64,000 bases of DNA from Chimonanthus salicifolius. Its lineage: Eukaryota; Streptophyta; Magnoliopsida; Laurales; Calycanthaceae. Within the stretch, counting starts at the first letter, position 1. The number at the start of each line of letters is the position of its first letter. Location of the stretch: assembly GCA_013350335.1 (NCBI GenBank), contig CM023538.1, positions 60,067,080 to 60,131,079 on the forward strand. The letters are read 5' to 3'. The notes under the pieces are model-generated. The model was not told where the DNA came from. It made no database searches and saw nothing but the letters and a program-made list of their open reading frames with translations. The translations under genes were made by a program, and so were the position numbers. Below are positions 21,079 to 32,699 of this stretch, piece by piece.

Positions 21079-22453
21079 CAGGGCCGTCTAGAAATAAGTT
21101 GAGGCCTAAGACAAAAAAATAAAATGGGCCTTCTTGATATTTAACATATTATTATAAATAATATTTAATTAAAATTTTAATTATATATTATAAAATAAAT
21201 TATTCTAGACAATAATTTTTTTAACTTAAAAAGATCAAGAGGCCAATAATACAGAGCATTGAAAAATTTACCCATCTGAATGAAATTAGCATATTCATCT
21301 CAGAAAAATTAGCATATTCAGAAATTAAAATAGAATAAGAACACTTTAAAAGATAAGTATACTGAGTGGGTTGAAGTGCAAAGAGAGAGTGAGAGATGTG
21401 TTCTCTCTACTGCTCTTATCTTCTTCTTTTCTATATAATTTGAATAAGGGTAATTATTTAGACACGGAATTTTTCTTTAACACACACGGGTTTTCAAATT
21501 TTTACTAGAAATTACCATTTCGCCCTTCCGATTCCGCACCGTCCAAACGTGAGTTAAGAACATTTTTCCTTCGTTCGGACTATCGGATCGTTCGAACCAT
21601 TATTCATGTATAAATTCCATTCGTCCGGACGGTCTACAGATGCCACAGTAATGCATAGTGCATTAGTTAAAAAAACTATATAATTCCTATAGTTTTGAAT
21701 AATAAAATCTCCTTTAAAACTTTAAAATTATTTTTTAAGCACTGTGTATTTCTAAAATTTCTCAAATTGAATATCTGTACTAATTACGATAACCTGATAA
21801 AAATATTTTAAGACTTCAAGGTCTTTTGACACTCTCGAATATTTAAAACACAGTATTTTACAAATAAAAGGTATCCTTCGGCTGTGCTGAAAATACACTT
21901 CCGGAAATCCAAACGACTAACCGTAAAACCCGTTGAACTCCAAATTCAAAACTAAACAAATCTATGAAATTTGAAAACTTAAATATTTCAAATGATTGTT
22001 TAACTGGATTTTTTTTTTTTAAGAAGGGAAGGGATTTGGGAGGGAAAAGATTACCTATTTTTGGTAATCAATCATTTGAAAGATCTAAGTTTTCAAATTT
22101 CATATATTTGTTCAGCTTTGAATTTGGAGTTCAAAGGTTTTTACGGTTTGTTGTTTGGACTTCTGATACCCTTATTTGTAAAACACTGTGTTTTTAGCAT
22201 TTGAAAGTGTCAAAAGACCTTAAAGTCTTAAAGTATTTTTATCAGGTTATCGTATTAGTCCGGATATTCAATTTGAGAAATTTTAGAAATACACAGTGCT
22301 TAAAAAATAACTTTAAGAAGATTTTATTATTCAAAACTACAGAAATTATATATATATTTTAAACTAATGCTCCCACCCACGGCAAGAGGGGGCCTTCTTC
22401 ACATGGGGACCTAAGGCGACCGCCTTTCTTGTCCAATGGTGAAGACGGCCCTG
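21079..22453. mobile_element. hAT-type element with 8-bp duplication and proven empty site
   Basis: Termini are perfect 11-bp inverted repeats CAGGGCCGTCT, flanked by TGTATATT on both sides (21071-21078 and 22454-22461). The paralogous block B carries a single TGTATATT with uninterrupted flanks at 34855-34862, which is the unoccupied site. The subterminal text (GAGGCCTAAGACA at the left, ACCTAAGGCGACC at the right) is typical of a common plant hAT group. The 1375-bp interior has no transposase; it contains an M2-like MITE fragment (21460-21640) and a large inverted repeat (21655-22372). Confidence 0.93.
21655..22372. repeat. Long inverted repeat inside hAT element
   Basis: Two arms of roughly 330 bp face each other around a loop of about 60 bp (TTTAACTGGATT poly-T, GGGAAGGGATTTGGGAGGG). 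Matching stretches include GCACTGTGTATTTC, AAATTTCTCAAATTGAATAT, GATAACCTGATAAAAATA, AAGGTCTTTTGACAC and GAAATTTGAAAACTTA. Differences are scattered substitutions and small indels. A transcript would make a long double-stranded hairpin, a natural siRNA source. The plus-strand frame at 21964-22197 is a by-product. Confidence 0.88.
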
Positions 22454-22496
22454 TGTATATTATATTAATATATACTTTAATTAACAAAGTTTGTAA

Positions 22497-22501
<5 letters not shown>

Positions 22502-22541
<40 letters not shown>
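22502..22541. repeat. (TA)20 microsatellite
   Basis: Uninterrupted TA dinucleotides, just outside the hAT element. Confidence 0.95.
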
Positions 22542-22542
<1 letters not shown>

Positions 22543-22559
22543 CTATCCATGATCTATGA

Positions 22560-24500
22560 AAAAGGTCTAAAGGGAAGAGGTTTCAATTATCAATCTCCCA
22601 AAACGAAAATTGTTTCTTTTTAATATTTGATATTGAAAAATAAAGTGAAGATAACATGTTGAACAGATTCAACAGAGCAAAACAGAGACAGGCATCACGG
22701 TGTATATATATTTATATTTAACTATCACTCACAAAACTGCTCATAAAATTAATGCAAGAGTTGAGACTATAAACAACTAAATTAATAATAGAATTATATA
22801 AGAAAGTGTAGGATCTACATTTAAGAAATAAAGAGTATGCTAACCTAACATAGCTGTGTTACAAGGTTCAGATGACTCAAAGTAAAATTCAATAATCTTT
22901 TAAAATATTTTTTTACAAAATTAAATAACTAATTTTTTATGTGAGTATTAAAAAAATATTTCGATTAGCGTATACAACCACCCTATTTAAACTATTAGAA
23001 TATATTATTCAAGTAGTGCTTCTGAATAACTATCTATTTTATTTATTTAAATGAAATAGATAAAAATATTTAAATTAAAGTAGCGCTTCTTAGTTGAACA
23101 TTGCTCAAGAAGTCCGGAGTGGTTACGGCATGTTACATGTCGTCTTGTCATGATTTTGGAGAGAGAAAAAAAAATAGTGAAAAGGGTACCATGGGAGTTA
23201 TTTTTTATTAACCATGAGATTTCAAAATTTTATGTAAAATTTCTACTTTAATCTTCACCGTTACGTATTCTCTTTTGAAAAACAAACTCCAAAATACCGT
23301 GCCAATCAACGCAACTCGAGCCATTTTCATTTTTCTCATGTTTATCTTGAATTTTTAAATAAAATTATTTCTCAACTGATTTTTATAAAAAAAAAGTATA
23401 AAAATTCATCAATTTTGAATTTTATAAATTCCCATAAATTTTTATAACTTTCAAACTTAGAAGTCCAAGTCTATGTGAACGAACCTAGGTTTGATCATGA
23501 GATATGGATTGGATAAAAAAATCTTGTCAGTGTATGTGAGATTGTGACGTATCATGATTGTTTAGATTGCAACATTTGTGTCGTCACATATTAAAAATTC
23601 TATCTTATGATGATGACTATCCTTTGTCTTTTTCTGTTTATTCGATTAAACATATATTATCTGTATAGAAATTAATAAATGCCCTCTCTAATTAAAAGAG
23701 ATTTTTTTCACTTTGGCATTCAAAAAAAAAAATTTATTGGATTTTGAATCTAATCTTGCTACTAAGTACTAAGCAAGAGGCCTGTGATAGTCATACATTC
23801 ATATCCAGTACCATCCAACAACATTCTGAAATTATTATTCACCTGTCATTTAAGGGAATATCAATTTATGACTAAAGGTTTAAATTAGTTAGTGGAAGGA
23901 TATTTTAGATATACATGAATTTATAAACGAAAATAATTTTTAATATTTTTAAAAAAATAATATTTATTACAAATATAATCAACGTAAAAAAGAGAGAATT
24001 TTTTCTTTTTTACGATCAAGGTATCTAGACCTCTTATTGTACTCGATTAATGTTCAGAACATATGCAAATCTCTCTATCCACGCACATTGAATAAATTTA
24101 CAAGAAGTGATCTTTTGAGATAGAATAAAAATCAGACTCAAGATTCCGTCTTCTTCAAATAAATTTTTAGTCATTACTCCAACCTCTTCAAATTGGAGAG
24201 GACTACCTACAATAGAACATCATTAAATGATGAATGAAACAATAAAGTGCTTTTCCACTCAAACCATCGTTAAATGTTTAATGGATGAATAAAGTTGTTT
24301 TTCCAAACTTTCAAGTATGAAAAGAGAATTATAAGATAACGTTCAACCTTGACCAAATAAATGTAAATTATGGACATAATAAAAGATTACATTATGAGAT
24401 CACTAACCCGCCAAAGTGACAAATCGATGGACCCACGTGTAGTGGAAATTCACGTGGCCATAGTAAAGAATACTTTGTCCAATATATACAAAAATTAGGA
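22560..24500. repeat. Duplicated block copy A continued, with internal second copy
   Basis: 22620-23100 matches 34890-35490 of block B. 24400-24480 (AAATCGATGGACCCACGTG, TAGTGGAAATTCACG) matches 35735-35800. Inside, 23590-24120 repeats the 20270-20850 segment, so copy A contains two tandem versions of this non-coding unit. No coding exon recognised. Confidence 0.7.
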
Positions 24501-25320
24501 TTCCAAAATTGTCTAGGACTGTTTTTCTTATTTTAAATTAGATTGACATCATCAATAATTTTGAGCACTTTAGACTTTTAGAGTTGAGAAAGAAAGAAGA
24601 AAAAAGAGAAGGAGGACACCATATAAGCAACTTATTTAAAATTGTTTATTAAATTCAACCCCTTAACCTAGACCAACCCCCCTAAGTTGCAGCCCTAATT
24701 TAATTTATGTATGGGGTGGATCAACGCAGTCCATTTACAACGTCAGATTGAAGTGAAATATCGGCGACTTTGACTGCCACAGCGGCGGGGTGGCTTGCCG
24801 GCTGATTTCTCTTATTATAATTTATGAAAATTTTAATAATTTATACTTTAGAGTGATAAAAGATTGGATGAATTCAATGTTGGAAACGTGGCTCAAATTC
24901 CACCCACAAATACAATGCACTAGTGGGGCCCATGTTTTTCAGTTAAAATCATGCTGCTTGGTATATTAAGAGTAAAATAAGTTGAAACAAGTAAAACATT
25001 TTGGAGTAGAAGGAAATAAAGATAAAAAATTGGCTATAACTGTTCCTTTTCAAATTTGTAGTGAAATGGAAAGAAATTGATAACTAGGGCCCAAGACACT
25101 GTTTTACATTGGACTCACAGAGTATTAGAATTTTAAAAATAAAAATAATTTAAAATCATCAGAATATAAAGAATTCAGAATATAAGTTTACTAATTTAAT
25201 TTAAATTGTATTTAAAGTCTCATATTTGTATTTAAAACTTTATATAAATTATAATTTTAAATTAAAATAGAGTCAACCTAATCTACAACATTATACCACA
25301 CTGAACCTCATTGGTTAAGT
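24501..25320. other. AT-rich intergenic sequence
   Basis: No gene. 24760-24860 is paralogous to 15405-15500. The rest is unassigned. Confidence 0.5.
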
Positions 25321-25329
25321 CAGCCAGAC

Positions 25330-25533
25330 TAGGAGTAGAAATCTCGATATCAACAGATATCTGATATCCGATATCTCGGTCGATAAATTTCTCTCTCCTA
25401 TTTTTTTTATAAAAACCACCTATGTCAATCAATATCGAAGATATATGTCACATATCCAAATATCGCCTGATACATATTGTCTCGACGAATATATAAATTA
25501 TAAAGGTTTAAAAAATTGATATTAAAATCCCTG
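25330..25533. mobile_element. hAT MITE with perfect 8-bp target duplication
   Basis: Left end TAGGAGTAGAAATCTCG, right end read inward CAGGGATTTTAATATC. AGCCAGAC flanks both ends (25322-25329 and 25534-25541). The 204-bp interior has GATATCTGATATCCGATATC and TATCGCCTGATA motifs of the CCGATATCGG family. Confidence 0.88.
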
Positions 25534-25541
25534 AGCCAGAC

Positions 25542-26580
25542 TTTCCAAATGAAACACTAATCAGATTGCTTATCAAATGGACTATAGGCGCAACATAGTT
25601 AGATGCATTAGATATGTGATATAAAGTATGTAAAATTTTATTATAAAGTGATTCATATAATCTTGACAATTAAGTTTTGATAAATTAAATTTATTGATTT
25701 TAAATTTTGAAATAAAAAGAGAAACTGATAAAGAGAGGTAAAACTTCTTATAAACTATATTCACAAAATTATTTTTACATCACATTCAATTAAATGAGAA
25801 TCAAGACCTATTTAAAGTGTAGTTTTAGTATTAAATTTCACTGAGAAAAACCTTTAGAATCTTTATAAATTCAATTCAAGTAAAAGAATGACTTTGTGTA
25901 GACGAGTCAAAGCTTTTTGGATGGAAATGGTCTTCTGCCGCAATACTTTTAAACTGTGTAAAGGACGCTTGCAACCACTTTTTTTATTTTTGTTTTTTTG
26001 AATTTAAATGTAAAAAATCACAGGATATTCAATGTAAAATTCAAGTGGTCTTCTGCTTTAATATTTTTATATTTAAAAATACATTTATAAATTTATAAAA
26101 TAAGACTATAGATTAGATGTTTGAAGTTACATTTTTTACATTTTAATTTGAAAATAAAATTTGAAGAGCCTCTGCTTCTTCTTCCCATCTTCAATGATCT
26201 ATGCAGAGGCCGGTGCTGCAGGTAATAATAAAATGTGAGAGAGGTGGAAGTGGAGAAGAACATTGGAATAGAGATTAGACAGGAAATGGACAATAGAGGT
26301 TAGACTATTGGGAGAGGATTTCTTCCAATACTTCTTCCGTCTTAATTTAGTTGTTTCATATGTATTTTTAAACTATCTTAAAATAATTTCTGAAATTCTA
26401 CATTTATAAATTATAAGCACATGTAGATTCACTCTCTCTCTAGCTACTTTGGCTCCTGAAACTATTCTTAAAAAATTCAAAATTTTAAAATAAGATAAGT
26501 AAAATGGAATAAAGGGAGTATATAATATTGAGAGAGAGCGAATCGCAAAAAGCCAAAAAGGACTGGAGAATAGTAATTTC
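25542..26580. other. AT-rich sequence, no gene seen
   Basis: No domain-bearing frame. The short minus frames at 25582-25764 and 26093-26293 are AT-driven. Confidence 0.5.
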
Positions 26581-26599
26581 CAAATATTACTTTTTTTTC

Positions 26600-26775
26600 T
26601 TTCTTTCTTTTTAAAAATTTTATTTATTGGAAACCGTTAAATACCCCACGTAAAATATTCACAAGTGAGCTCACTACCTCTAGGACACATCAAGGTTAGT
26701 AGGCCATGGGGGCTCGAACTTGTAACCTCCCGCTTCTTGAGGCAGGAGGTAACCAGTTGAAATACACTCATGTTA
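26600..26775 (-). mobile_element. tRNA-derived SINE, family S1
   Basis: On the minus strand: box A region AGTGTATTTCAACTGG, box-B-like GTTACAAGTTCGAGCC, body with GGCCTACTAACCTTGATG and GAGGTAGTGAGCTCAC, then TTTACGTGGGG and an A-rich tail at 26595-26630. Well preserved. Confidence 0.75.
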
Positions 26776-27290
26776 TTTTCTATCTTTTACGGAAGAGAAT
26801 CTCTCAAATTGATGGTGACGAGAGTTGAGGGGAGGACCAATGTTTTAAAAATTGGCCATAGAGCAACTTATTTAAGAGGAAAGGGGAGTTAAATAAAGTT
26901 CAACTGAGTTGATTCATATTTAAACTTAGTCAAATTTGTGTCATTAATATAATATTAAATTATTAATGAAATTTATATTTTATAAAAAATATATTTTTGC
27001 TCTCACAAATACAATTATAAATATAAAAAATTTAATAATGGAAAATCTATATTCTAATATTATTCCAACAAAATATTTTATAATCTATGATCTCAAGTAA
27101 TAATCTAATCCAATAATCCAATTAATATCCATCCTCTAATAATACTATCAAAATAATAAGTTTCATAATCCAAAATATCATCTAACAACTCACCGCTAAT
27201 TAATATCCAAAATAAATAAAAAATTCAATGTTAATTAATATCTAAAAAATAATACCTTTATTGGATAAACTAGTTGGTGTTGTACTCTGA
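26776..27290. other. AT-rich intergenic sequence
   Basis: No gene or element recognised. Confidence 0.5.
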
Positions 27291-27297
27291 ACCCATA

Positions 27298-27418
27298 ATG
27301 GGTATGAATTATGAATTGATATTTCGGCCGATTTTTTTTTTTCTCTCTTCAAAATTCTATTTTTCAGAAATCTCGATGATTTTTTTTAAAAAAAATCATT
27401 TAAAAAAATAAAAAAGAC

Positions 27419-27487
<69 letters not shown>

Positions 27488-27636
27488 CCGGGACATCAAC
27501 CGATATTTGTGTTTTTTTTTTTTAAGAAAAAAAAAAAGAAATCAGCCGATATTCGGCCGATTTCTTTTTTCTTTGGCCGATACTATGCGTATTGGCCGAG
27601 ATATCTCACACGGTATCGGTCGAGATTTATACCCTG
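27298..27636. mobile_element. hAT-type element with long (TA)n
   Basis: Terminal GGGTATGAATTATG at the left and, read inward from the right, CAGGGTATAAATCTCG are inverted. Subterminal TTTCGGCCGA and CGGTATCGGTCGAG motifs belong to the CCGATATCGG family. The centre contains (TA)29 at 27427-27484. The flanks show no target duplication, so it is older than the copies at 8711 and 25330. Confidence 0.65.
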
Positions 27637-27649
27637 GTTCAAACGTAAG

Positions 27650-30175
27650 TGTGCAATTCGGATGGACTGGATCAGGCCCTATTTCAATTCAGGTCAGTGC
27701 CGAAATTTCTGTCATAGGGCCTGCACTCATATTGAGCCCATTCAGGCCTACGTTATTTGAAGTTGGACTTGGATTCCACAAAAATAAATAATGGACCCAT
27801 ACGTGCCTTCAGATTCTCAGGCCCTTACACAACTTTATTCTTAATTAATTTCTGATATTAGTCTATGTCATTAAACTATGACTGATTATTATTTACTACA
27901 CATAAGGATTTGTCGTTTTAATTAAATTTTTTTCTCCATCATACAAATCGGCACTACAACCACTGATCCCATCACATCTACCATATCAATTAAGTTTCAA
28001 ATTTATTATTTTACTTCTAATCAATAATATAAATATATTTTAACATAAAAAAAAACTAATACATTTCAATTTCTACCAATCAAAACAAGAAAGTCAATAA
28101 CTCAAATAAGATAATAGGGTTTGATGAGAGTAGAGGAAAAATATATATGATTCAAGTCGGAGTGTGGGGACTGACAAGATTTAATGATGGGTAGATATTA
28201 ACATTTTTAATAAATCAAAATATATTATTTAATATAAAAATATAATATAAATATATATTAGATATCATAGGTCCTCGGGTTTAATTCGAGCATAAGTCTA
28301 ACTCAAGCTTTTTAATCCAAAAACAATCCGAGAGAAGAGGCAATCGATAAAAAAAAAATGACGTCGTAGAGAGAGAGGAACTTTGGAAGAAACTTTGACA
28401 AGTATAAAATACATGTTACCACTAAGTACATGTTGATTCTATCTGCATACATACTAGTAATTATTATTTATACTAAGTCTAAAAATAGTAAATATAATTT
28501 ACTTCGTATTCTAATTCGGAATACCAAGTTTATCAAATGTTTCTTGTGGAACATCTTCATATCGCCATGGCTCATGATATTTTCACGGTCAAATTTTCTT
28601 TAAATAGAATGTCGAACTTTGACTTTGTTTTCGAAGATAATCGATGGAGAAATGCCTCCACAAGTTATGCTCATTCGGTAATACCGAATAATCGCTTAGA
28701 CATTCTATTGCGTAGTTTTCTTAGTCTTCTTTCCAACACTTCTTTAATTGTCTCAATCAGAGTTCGTATAACAAAATTATGCCGATTTTACTATGGACAC
28801 CATGTTTCACGAATACTTTGATGTTCTGTAATCCGAATGGAATCATGACCGTACATGCAAATTCTCCTGAATCACTTTTGGATAAAGTTAAGGTCTGAGA
28901 ATGCATGGACAGGGCAAGGCTCAAATTTAAATTTTACCCTAAATTTTGAGAGTGGATTTAGGTTCAGGCCCTAACTCAAGTAAACATGGGCTTTCTTTCT
29001 CTAGGCCAAGTTATCAAGAGTTTGATCCAACTCAAATTGCAACCAAACAAATCCATAAAATTTGTAATGCACGAACAAATGATGGATGCCAATTTTAATA
29101 TCAAGATGGAGATTAACTCAAGTCACTAAACTCGGTCCTAAGTACATTCCAGTTGGTTTAGGTTGGGCCATATTCTTCAGATCAAATATTATTAGCATTA
29201 GTTTTATTTCTATGATTATAGTAAATTTAAAGTGTTGAAAATAGAGCTTAAACTACTGGTCCCAACGTATGGGTTAGAACTTACTAAGGCCCATTAAAGA
29301 GTGGGCTTTAAGGCCCAACTTTTCCCCAATTGATTGGACTTTTGGCCCTTTCCCAATTGATTATTCAGTGAGTCCACTAGAAAAAACTTATTAATAAACA
29401 ATTAGGTGGATCTTTAAAAAAAAAAAAAATTGATGAATCGTTAGGCAGATCCATTTTGATTTCGGGCGGATGTATTAGTAGGTCTTGGATGGAACATTTG
29501 GTGGGTCCATTTGGATTTTGGACTTGCAGAGAGCATTGAATGGGTCCATGTTGAGTTGGGAGAATCATATTTTAGTCTATATGGATGGGTCTTGTACATC
29601 CTCTAGGATTATTTATTGGTTCATTTGGGTGGACCTAGTGAGACTCACTGGATTTGGTTTATCTATCTTTGAGTCATTTAATAGGTTTAACTAGACTTAA
29701 GTGGATCCGTTTTGGATTTTGGAGGAGAGTTTAGTACGTCAAATTGGATTGAGTAAATCATTTAACAAGTCAAATTGGGTCTAAATTAAGCAGCGAACGG
29801 GTCTATGGCTCCATTTAACTGGACCATTTAGTTAGCCATTTGGATATAAATTATAAACGGACTGTTTGATGGATCTATTTGGATCTAAATGGAGCATCTT
29901 CTTTTTCATTTTAGGTTTTGCTTAGATCATTTTATAGTATATTTCAATTTTGAGTGAACCATTCAATGGGTCCATTTACTTATTCCATTTCTTGAAGGTT
30001 GATACTACCATTCAATGATCCATTTAGAGATTGGACAAATTTTCAGGGTGCATTTGGATTTAGGTGGACTAATTACATTTGACCGGAGCATTAAGTGGCT
30101 CCATTTTGGGTTTGATTGAAACACTTGCGGGTTGCTTAATTTGGATTTGAAGGGACCATTTAATGATTTTAAAGA
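27650..30175. repeat. Dispersed repeat R1, longest copy (copy 2)
   Basis: The most complete version of R1. Part 1 (27650-27915) is shared with 7809-8060, part 2 (27935-28100) with 42100-42295, part 3 (29180-30175) with 42310-43278 and 8115-8512. The segment 28100-29180 is found only here. Part 3 is made of degenerate units around ATGGGTCCATTTGGATTT, every 40-60 bp, with alternating ATTTAATGGGTCC, GTGGATCTATTTGG and GAGCATTAAGTGGCTCC spellings. No terminal repeats or transposase were found, so the class is unknown. Confidence 0.75.
28537..28821 (+). other. Unassigned open frame in copy-2-specific segment
   Basis: A 94-codon frame (MFLVEHLHIAMAHDIF...) in sequence of more balanced composition than its surroundings, with CpGs and a palindrome ATTCGGTAATACCGAAT near 28673. 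The segment is absent from the other two R1 copies. I do not recognise a domain. It may be a captured gene fragment on either strand or chance. Confidence 0.2.
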
Positions 30176-30235
30176 AGTTGAACTGACCCAGTTGAAGAAA
30201 TCGAAAAACTGATTGACCCAAAAATCGAAGAACAT

Positions 30236-31140
30236 AATTTTTATTTACTTTTCCTTTTATTTTCCTCTTTGTAAAATTGTTATTTACTTTTTTTTATTTC
30301 TTTTTTAATTTCTTATTTCCATTTTTAGACTTTGGATTTTCTTTAAAAACCCCTTTAGGGTTGCAGTGAATTGTCAATTGAAGTGAAAAAAAAAAATAAT
30401 TGAAATGAATTGAAATTTGCAATTTTTTTTTTTTCTTTACTTGGATTTGCTTTCCTGCTTCCTTCTTTTCTTCCTCTTTTATCTTTCTTCCACTCCTTTC
30501 TCCCAAACATAGGAGACAGCCTTCTCTTTTCTACTGAAAAATCAAACTAACTACAACTGAAAAATAAATCAAGCACACGCCACAATAACATGCAAAATTT
30601 CCCTTACGACAAGAACACCTCTCCTTTCTCCCCGACATAAGAGACGGTGTTCTTCTTTCGGTGGGAAAGTCAAACTAGCAATCAACTGAAAAATAAATCA
30701 ACCACACACCACAAAAACATACAAATAGCAGGGAGACTTCACTAACCATGGAAGGTGGTGGCTAGTCCCACTTACAAGACCAAAATCATGAGACTTTTGC
30801 CCCTTTTGACAAGATTCTCCTGTCGTCCTCTAACTTTCCCATTGTTTCCTTTTCCTAGCTTTCATCTTTCACTTTACCCAGCTTTCCAAAGACAAAATCC
30901 ACATCATGAGATAAGGACATAGGTAGGTACAGAATTTGAAGTGTAGTTTTAGTATTCCAATGAGAAAAACCTTTACAACAACTTAGAAGTTAGAGGTAAT
31001 ATGTTCGAATTCTTATATTCTAACTTGATATTTCTTAGGATAGGAGTCCACCGATGGAAGTGGTATGTATTCCGTGGTTTTTTACACGTAAATTCAAAAA
31101 AAAAAGAATAAAATAATGACTTTGTGCAATGATAATTATA
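30236..31140. other. AT-rich and pyrimidine-rich sequence with diverged SINE-like tail
   Basis: No gene. 30485-30710 contains two diverged copies of a roughly 130-bp unit (CTCCTTTCTCCC..ACATA.GAGAC and GAAAAATAAATCAA.CACAC). At 30970-31105 a box-B-like ATGTTCGAATTC and terminal TACACGTAAATTC plus A-run suggest a worn S1 SINE on the plus strand. Confidence 0.4.
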
Positions 31141-31512
31141 TAATAGAGACGAATAATTAATACATATTAAAAAACCCACAACTCAGCCAAGCAAATAGCA
31201 AAAAAGAGTCTAGAATTTCATAATAATGGCCCATTCATCTCTTTCATTATACCTTGTATATATAAAATTACAAGCCTCTCATAAATCAATTACGATCCCT
31301 CAAAGGGAACCTCTCAATATGAAAGGAATTAATTATAATTACTCAAAAATACAACTTGATTAATATAGAAAAGTAGAGAAATGGAAAGTAACCATTTTCT
31401 CTTATAAAAACAATAAGTGCCACCTTCATCAAGGTTTCGAAAATCCGAGAAATCGATATGCCATGGACACTTTTTCTTGAATGGGCCAAACATCGTCGAA
31501 CGATGGACACTT

Positions 31513-31518
31513 TTTATT
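31513..31518 (-). terminator. Polyadenylation signal AATAAA of LRR gene 2
   Basis: AATAAA on the minus strand, 18 bases past the stop of the second LRR gene. A 40-bp direct duplication (GGACACTTTTT starting at 31465 and at 31505) lies downstream, absent from copy 1. Confidence 0.55.
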
Positions 31519-31535
31519 GAATGGGCCAAGCATCC

Positions 31536-32642
31536 TCAAGCGTGGGGTTCATGGTCATCATCTGGATCAGGCCCAACAGGGGCTGCCCTTTCATAGTCGT
31601 CGACCTGATTCAGATGTCGATGAACGACAGCCACATCGACGGGTGCTGTTGCCCTTCCTGCGTACAGATTTTCAAGATTCCCAATTTGTTGTTGTTGGAT
31701 CACCCCCGCGCTTCGGTTTTCGTAAAGTAGAAACTGGAACAGATTCTTGAGGTTTCCAATCTGTGGAGGAATTGAACCAGAAATCTGATTTTGGAACAGA
31801 GACAATCGAGTGAGCTTTGTCAATCTTCCCAAAGATGAAGGGATTGAACCTGAGAGGTTGTTCTTGGACAAGTCCAGGTGAATGAGTCTCGACAGATTTC
31901 CCAGTTCTTGTGGAATTGGACCCAGTAGCTGGTTATCATAGAGATGAAGATGGGTCAAATGGGTCAAATTACCAAGAGAAGGTGGAATCAGACCGCTGAG
32001 TTTGTTCGAGTACAAACATAGCTGAACCAAATTCTTGAGGTTTCCCAGTTCACTTGGGATTGTACCGGAAATGGATGTCTGAGAAATGTTCAAATATGCC
32101 AAATGGGTCAAGTTTCCCATCTGTGAAGGAATAGGACCGCCGATTGGATTTTCACTGAGGTACAAATGGGTAAGGCTATCCTCCAATTTTCCGAAGGTGG
32201 AAGGAATCGGACCAGAAAGTCTATTGTGAGAAAGGTCGAGGAGGGACAGGGTTGAAAGGGACCCGATTTCTGCCGGGATGGTTCCAAACAGAGAGTTGCA
32301 GCTGAGATCAAGATGAATGAGGTTAGGAAAGAAGGCGAAGCTGAAGTTGTGGAGACTACCTTTCAAACTTGCGTTGGAGAGGCTTATTCCCATCACGTTT
32401 CCGGCATCGTCGCATGTAATTCCAGCCCAAGTGCATGGACGGCACATCTCAGGTGTAGAATTGGAACTGGGGATTGACAGGGAGGTCCATGATTGCAGAG
32501 CATGGGACTGCAAAAGACTGGCTTTCCAACCAAGGAGAGCCTCTGCTGCTGCTTCTTTGCATTTCAGAGCAGAAGAACTGGAAGCAAGCAAGATTGTTGA
32601 AACCCACAAAAACGATATGAGATATTTCTTTGTCAACTCCAT
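31536..32642 (-). CDS. Short LRR protein, kinase-less, paralogue 2
   Basis: Encodes 368 residues from the ATG at 32642. Signal peptide at residues 1-25, identical in its hydrophobic core to paralogue 1, then an LRRNT cap (KCKEAAAEALLGWKASLLQ, WAGITCDDAG), then about nine LRRs (for example LGNLTHLTHLHLYDNQLLGP). It ends with the same non-LRR tail (IGNLENLYAGRATAPVDV, VGPDPDDDHEPHA) and a stop at the equivalent place. There is no membrane segment and no kinase. The two proteins differ by one whole LRR (residues with ENPIGGPIPSQMGNL) and a 14-residue piece (LLYENRSAGVIQ), both in frame, as expected if the reading frame has been kept by selection. Alternatives are a recently duplicated truncated pseudogene. 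The promoter has lost the TATA box kept in copy 1. Confidence 0.78.
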   Translation of the reverse strand: MELTKKYLISFLWVSTILLASSSSALKCKEAAAEALLGWKASLLQSHALQSWTSLSIPSSNSTPEMCRPCTWAGITCDDAGNVMGISLSNASLKGSLHNFSFAFFPNLIHLDLSCNSLFGTIPAEIGSLSTLSLLDLSHNRLSGPIPSTFGKLEDSLTHLYLSENPIGGPIPSQMGNLTHLAYLNISQTSISGTIPSELGNLKNLVQLCLYSNKLSGLIPPSLGNLTHLTHLHLYDNQLLGPIPQELGNLSRLIHLDLSKNNLSGSIPSSLGRLTKLTRLSLFQNQISGSIPPQIGNLKNLFQFLLYENRSAGVIQQQQIGNLENLYAGRATAPVDVAVVHRHLNQVDDYERAAPVGPDPDDDHEPHA

Positions 32643-32699
32643 CTTCAAGTCTCTCTTTCTTTGATGGCTGATGCTTCTGCTGCTTCATCGATCTGATTA

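Noticed and set aside
31481..32688. Plus-strand and alternate frames across the LRR genes
   Set aside because: Shadows of the LRR coding frame; the repeat structure keeps other frames open.
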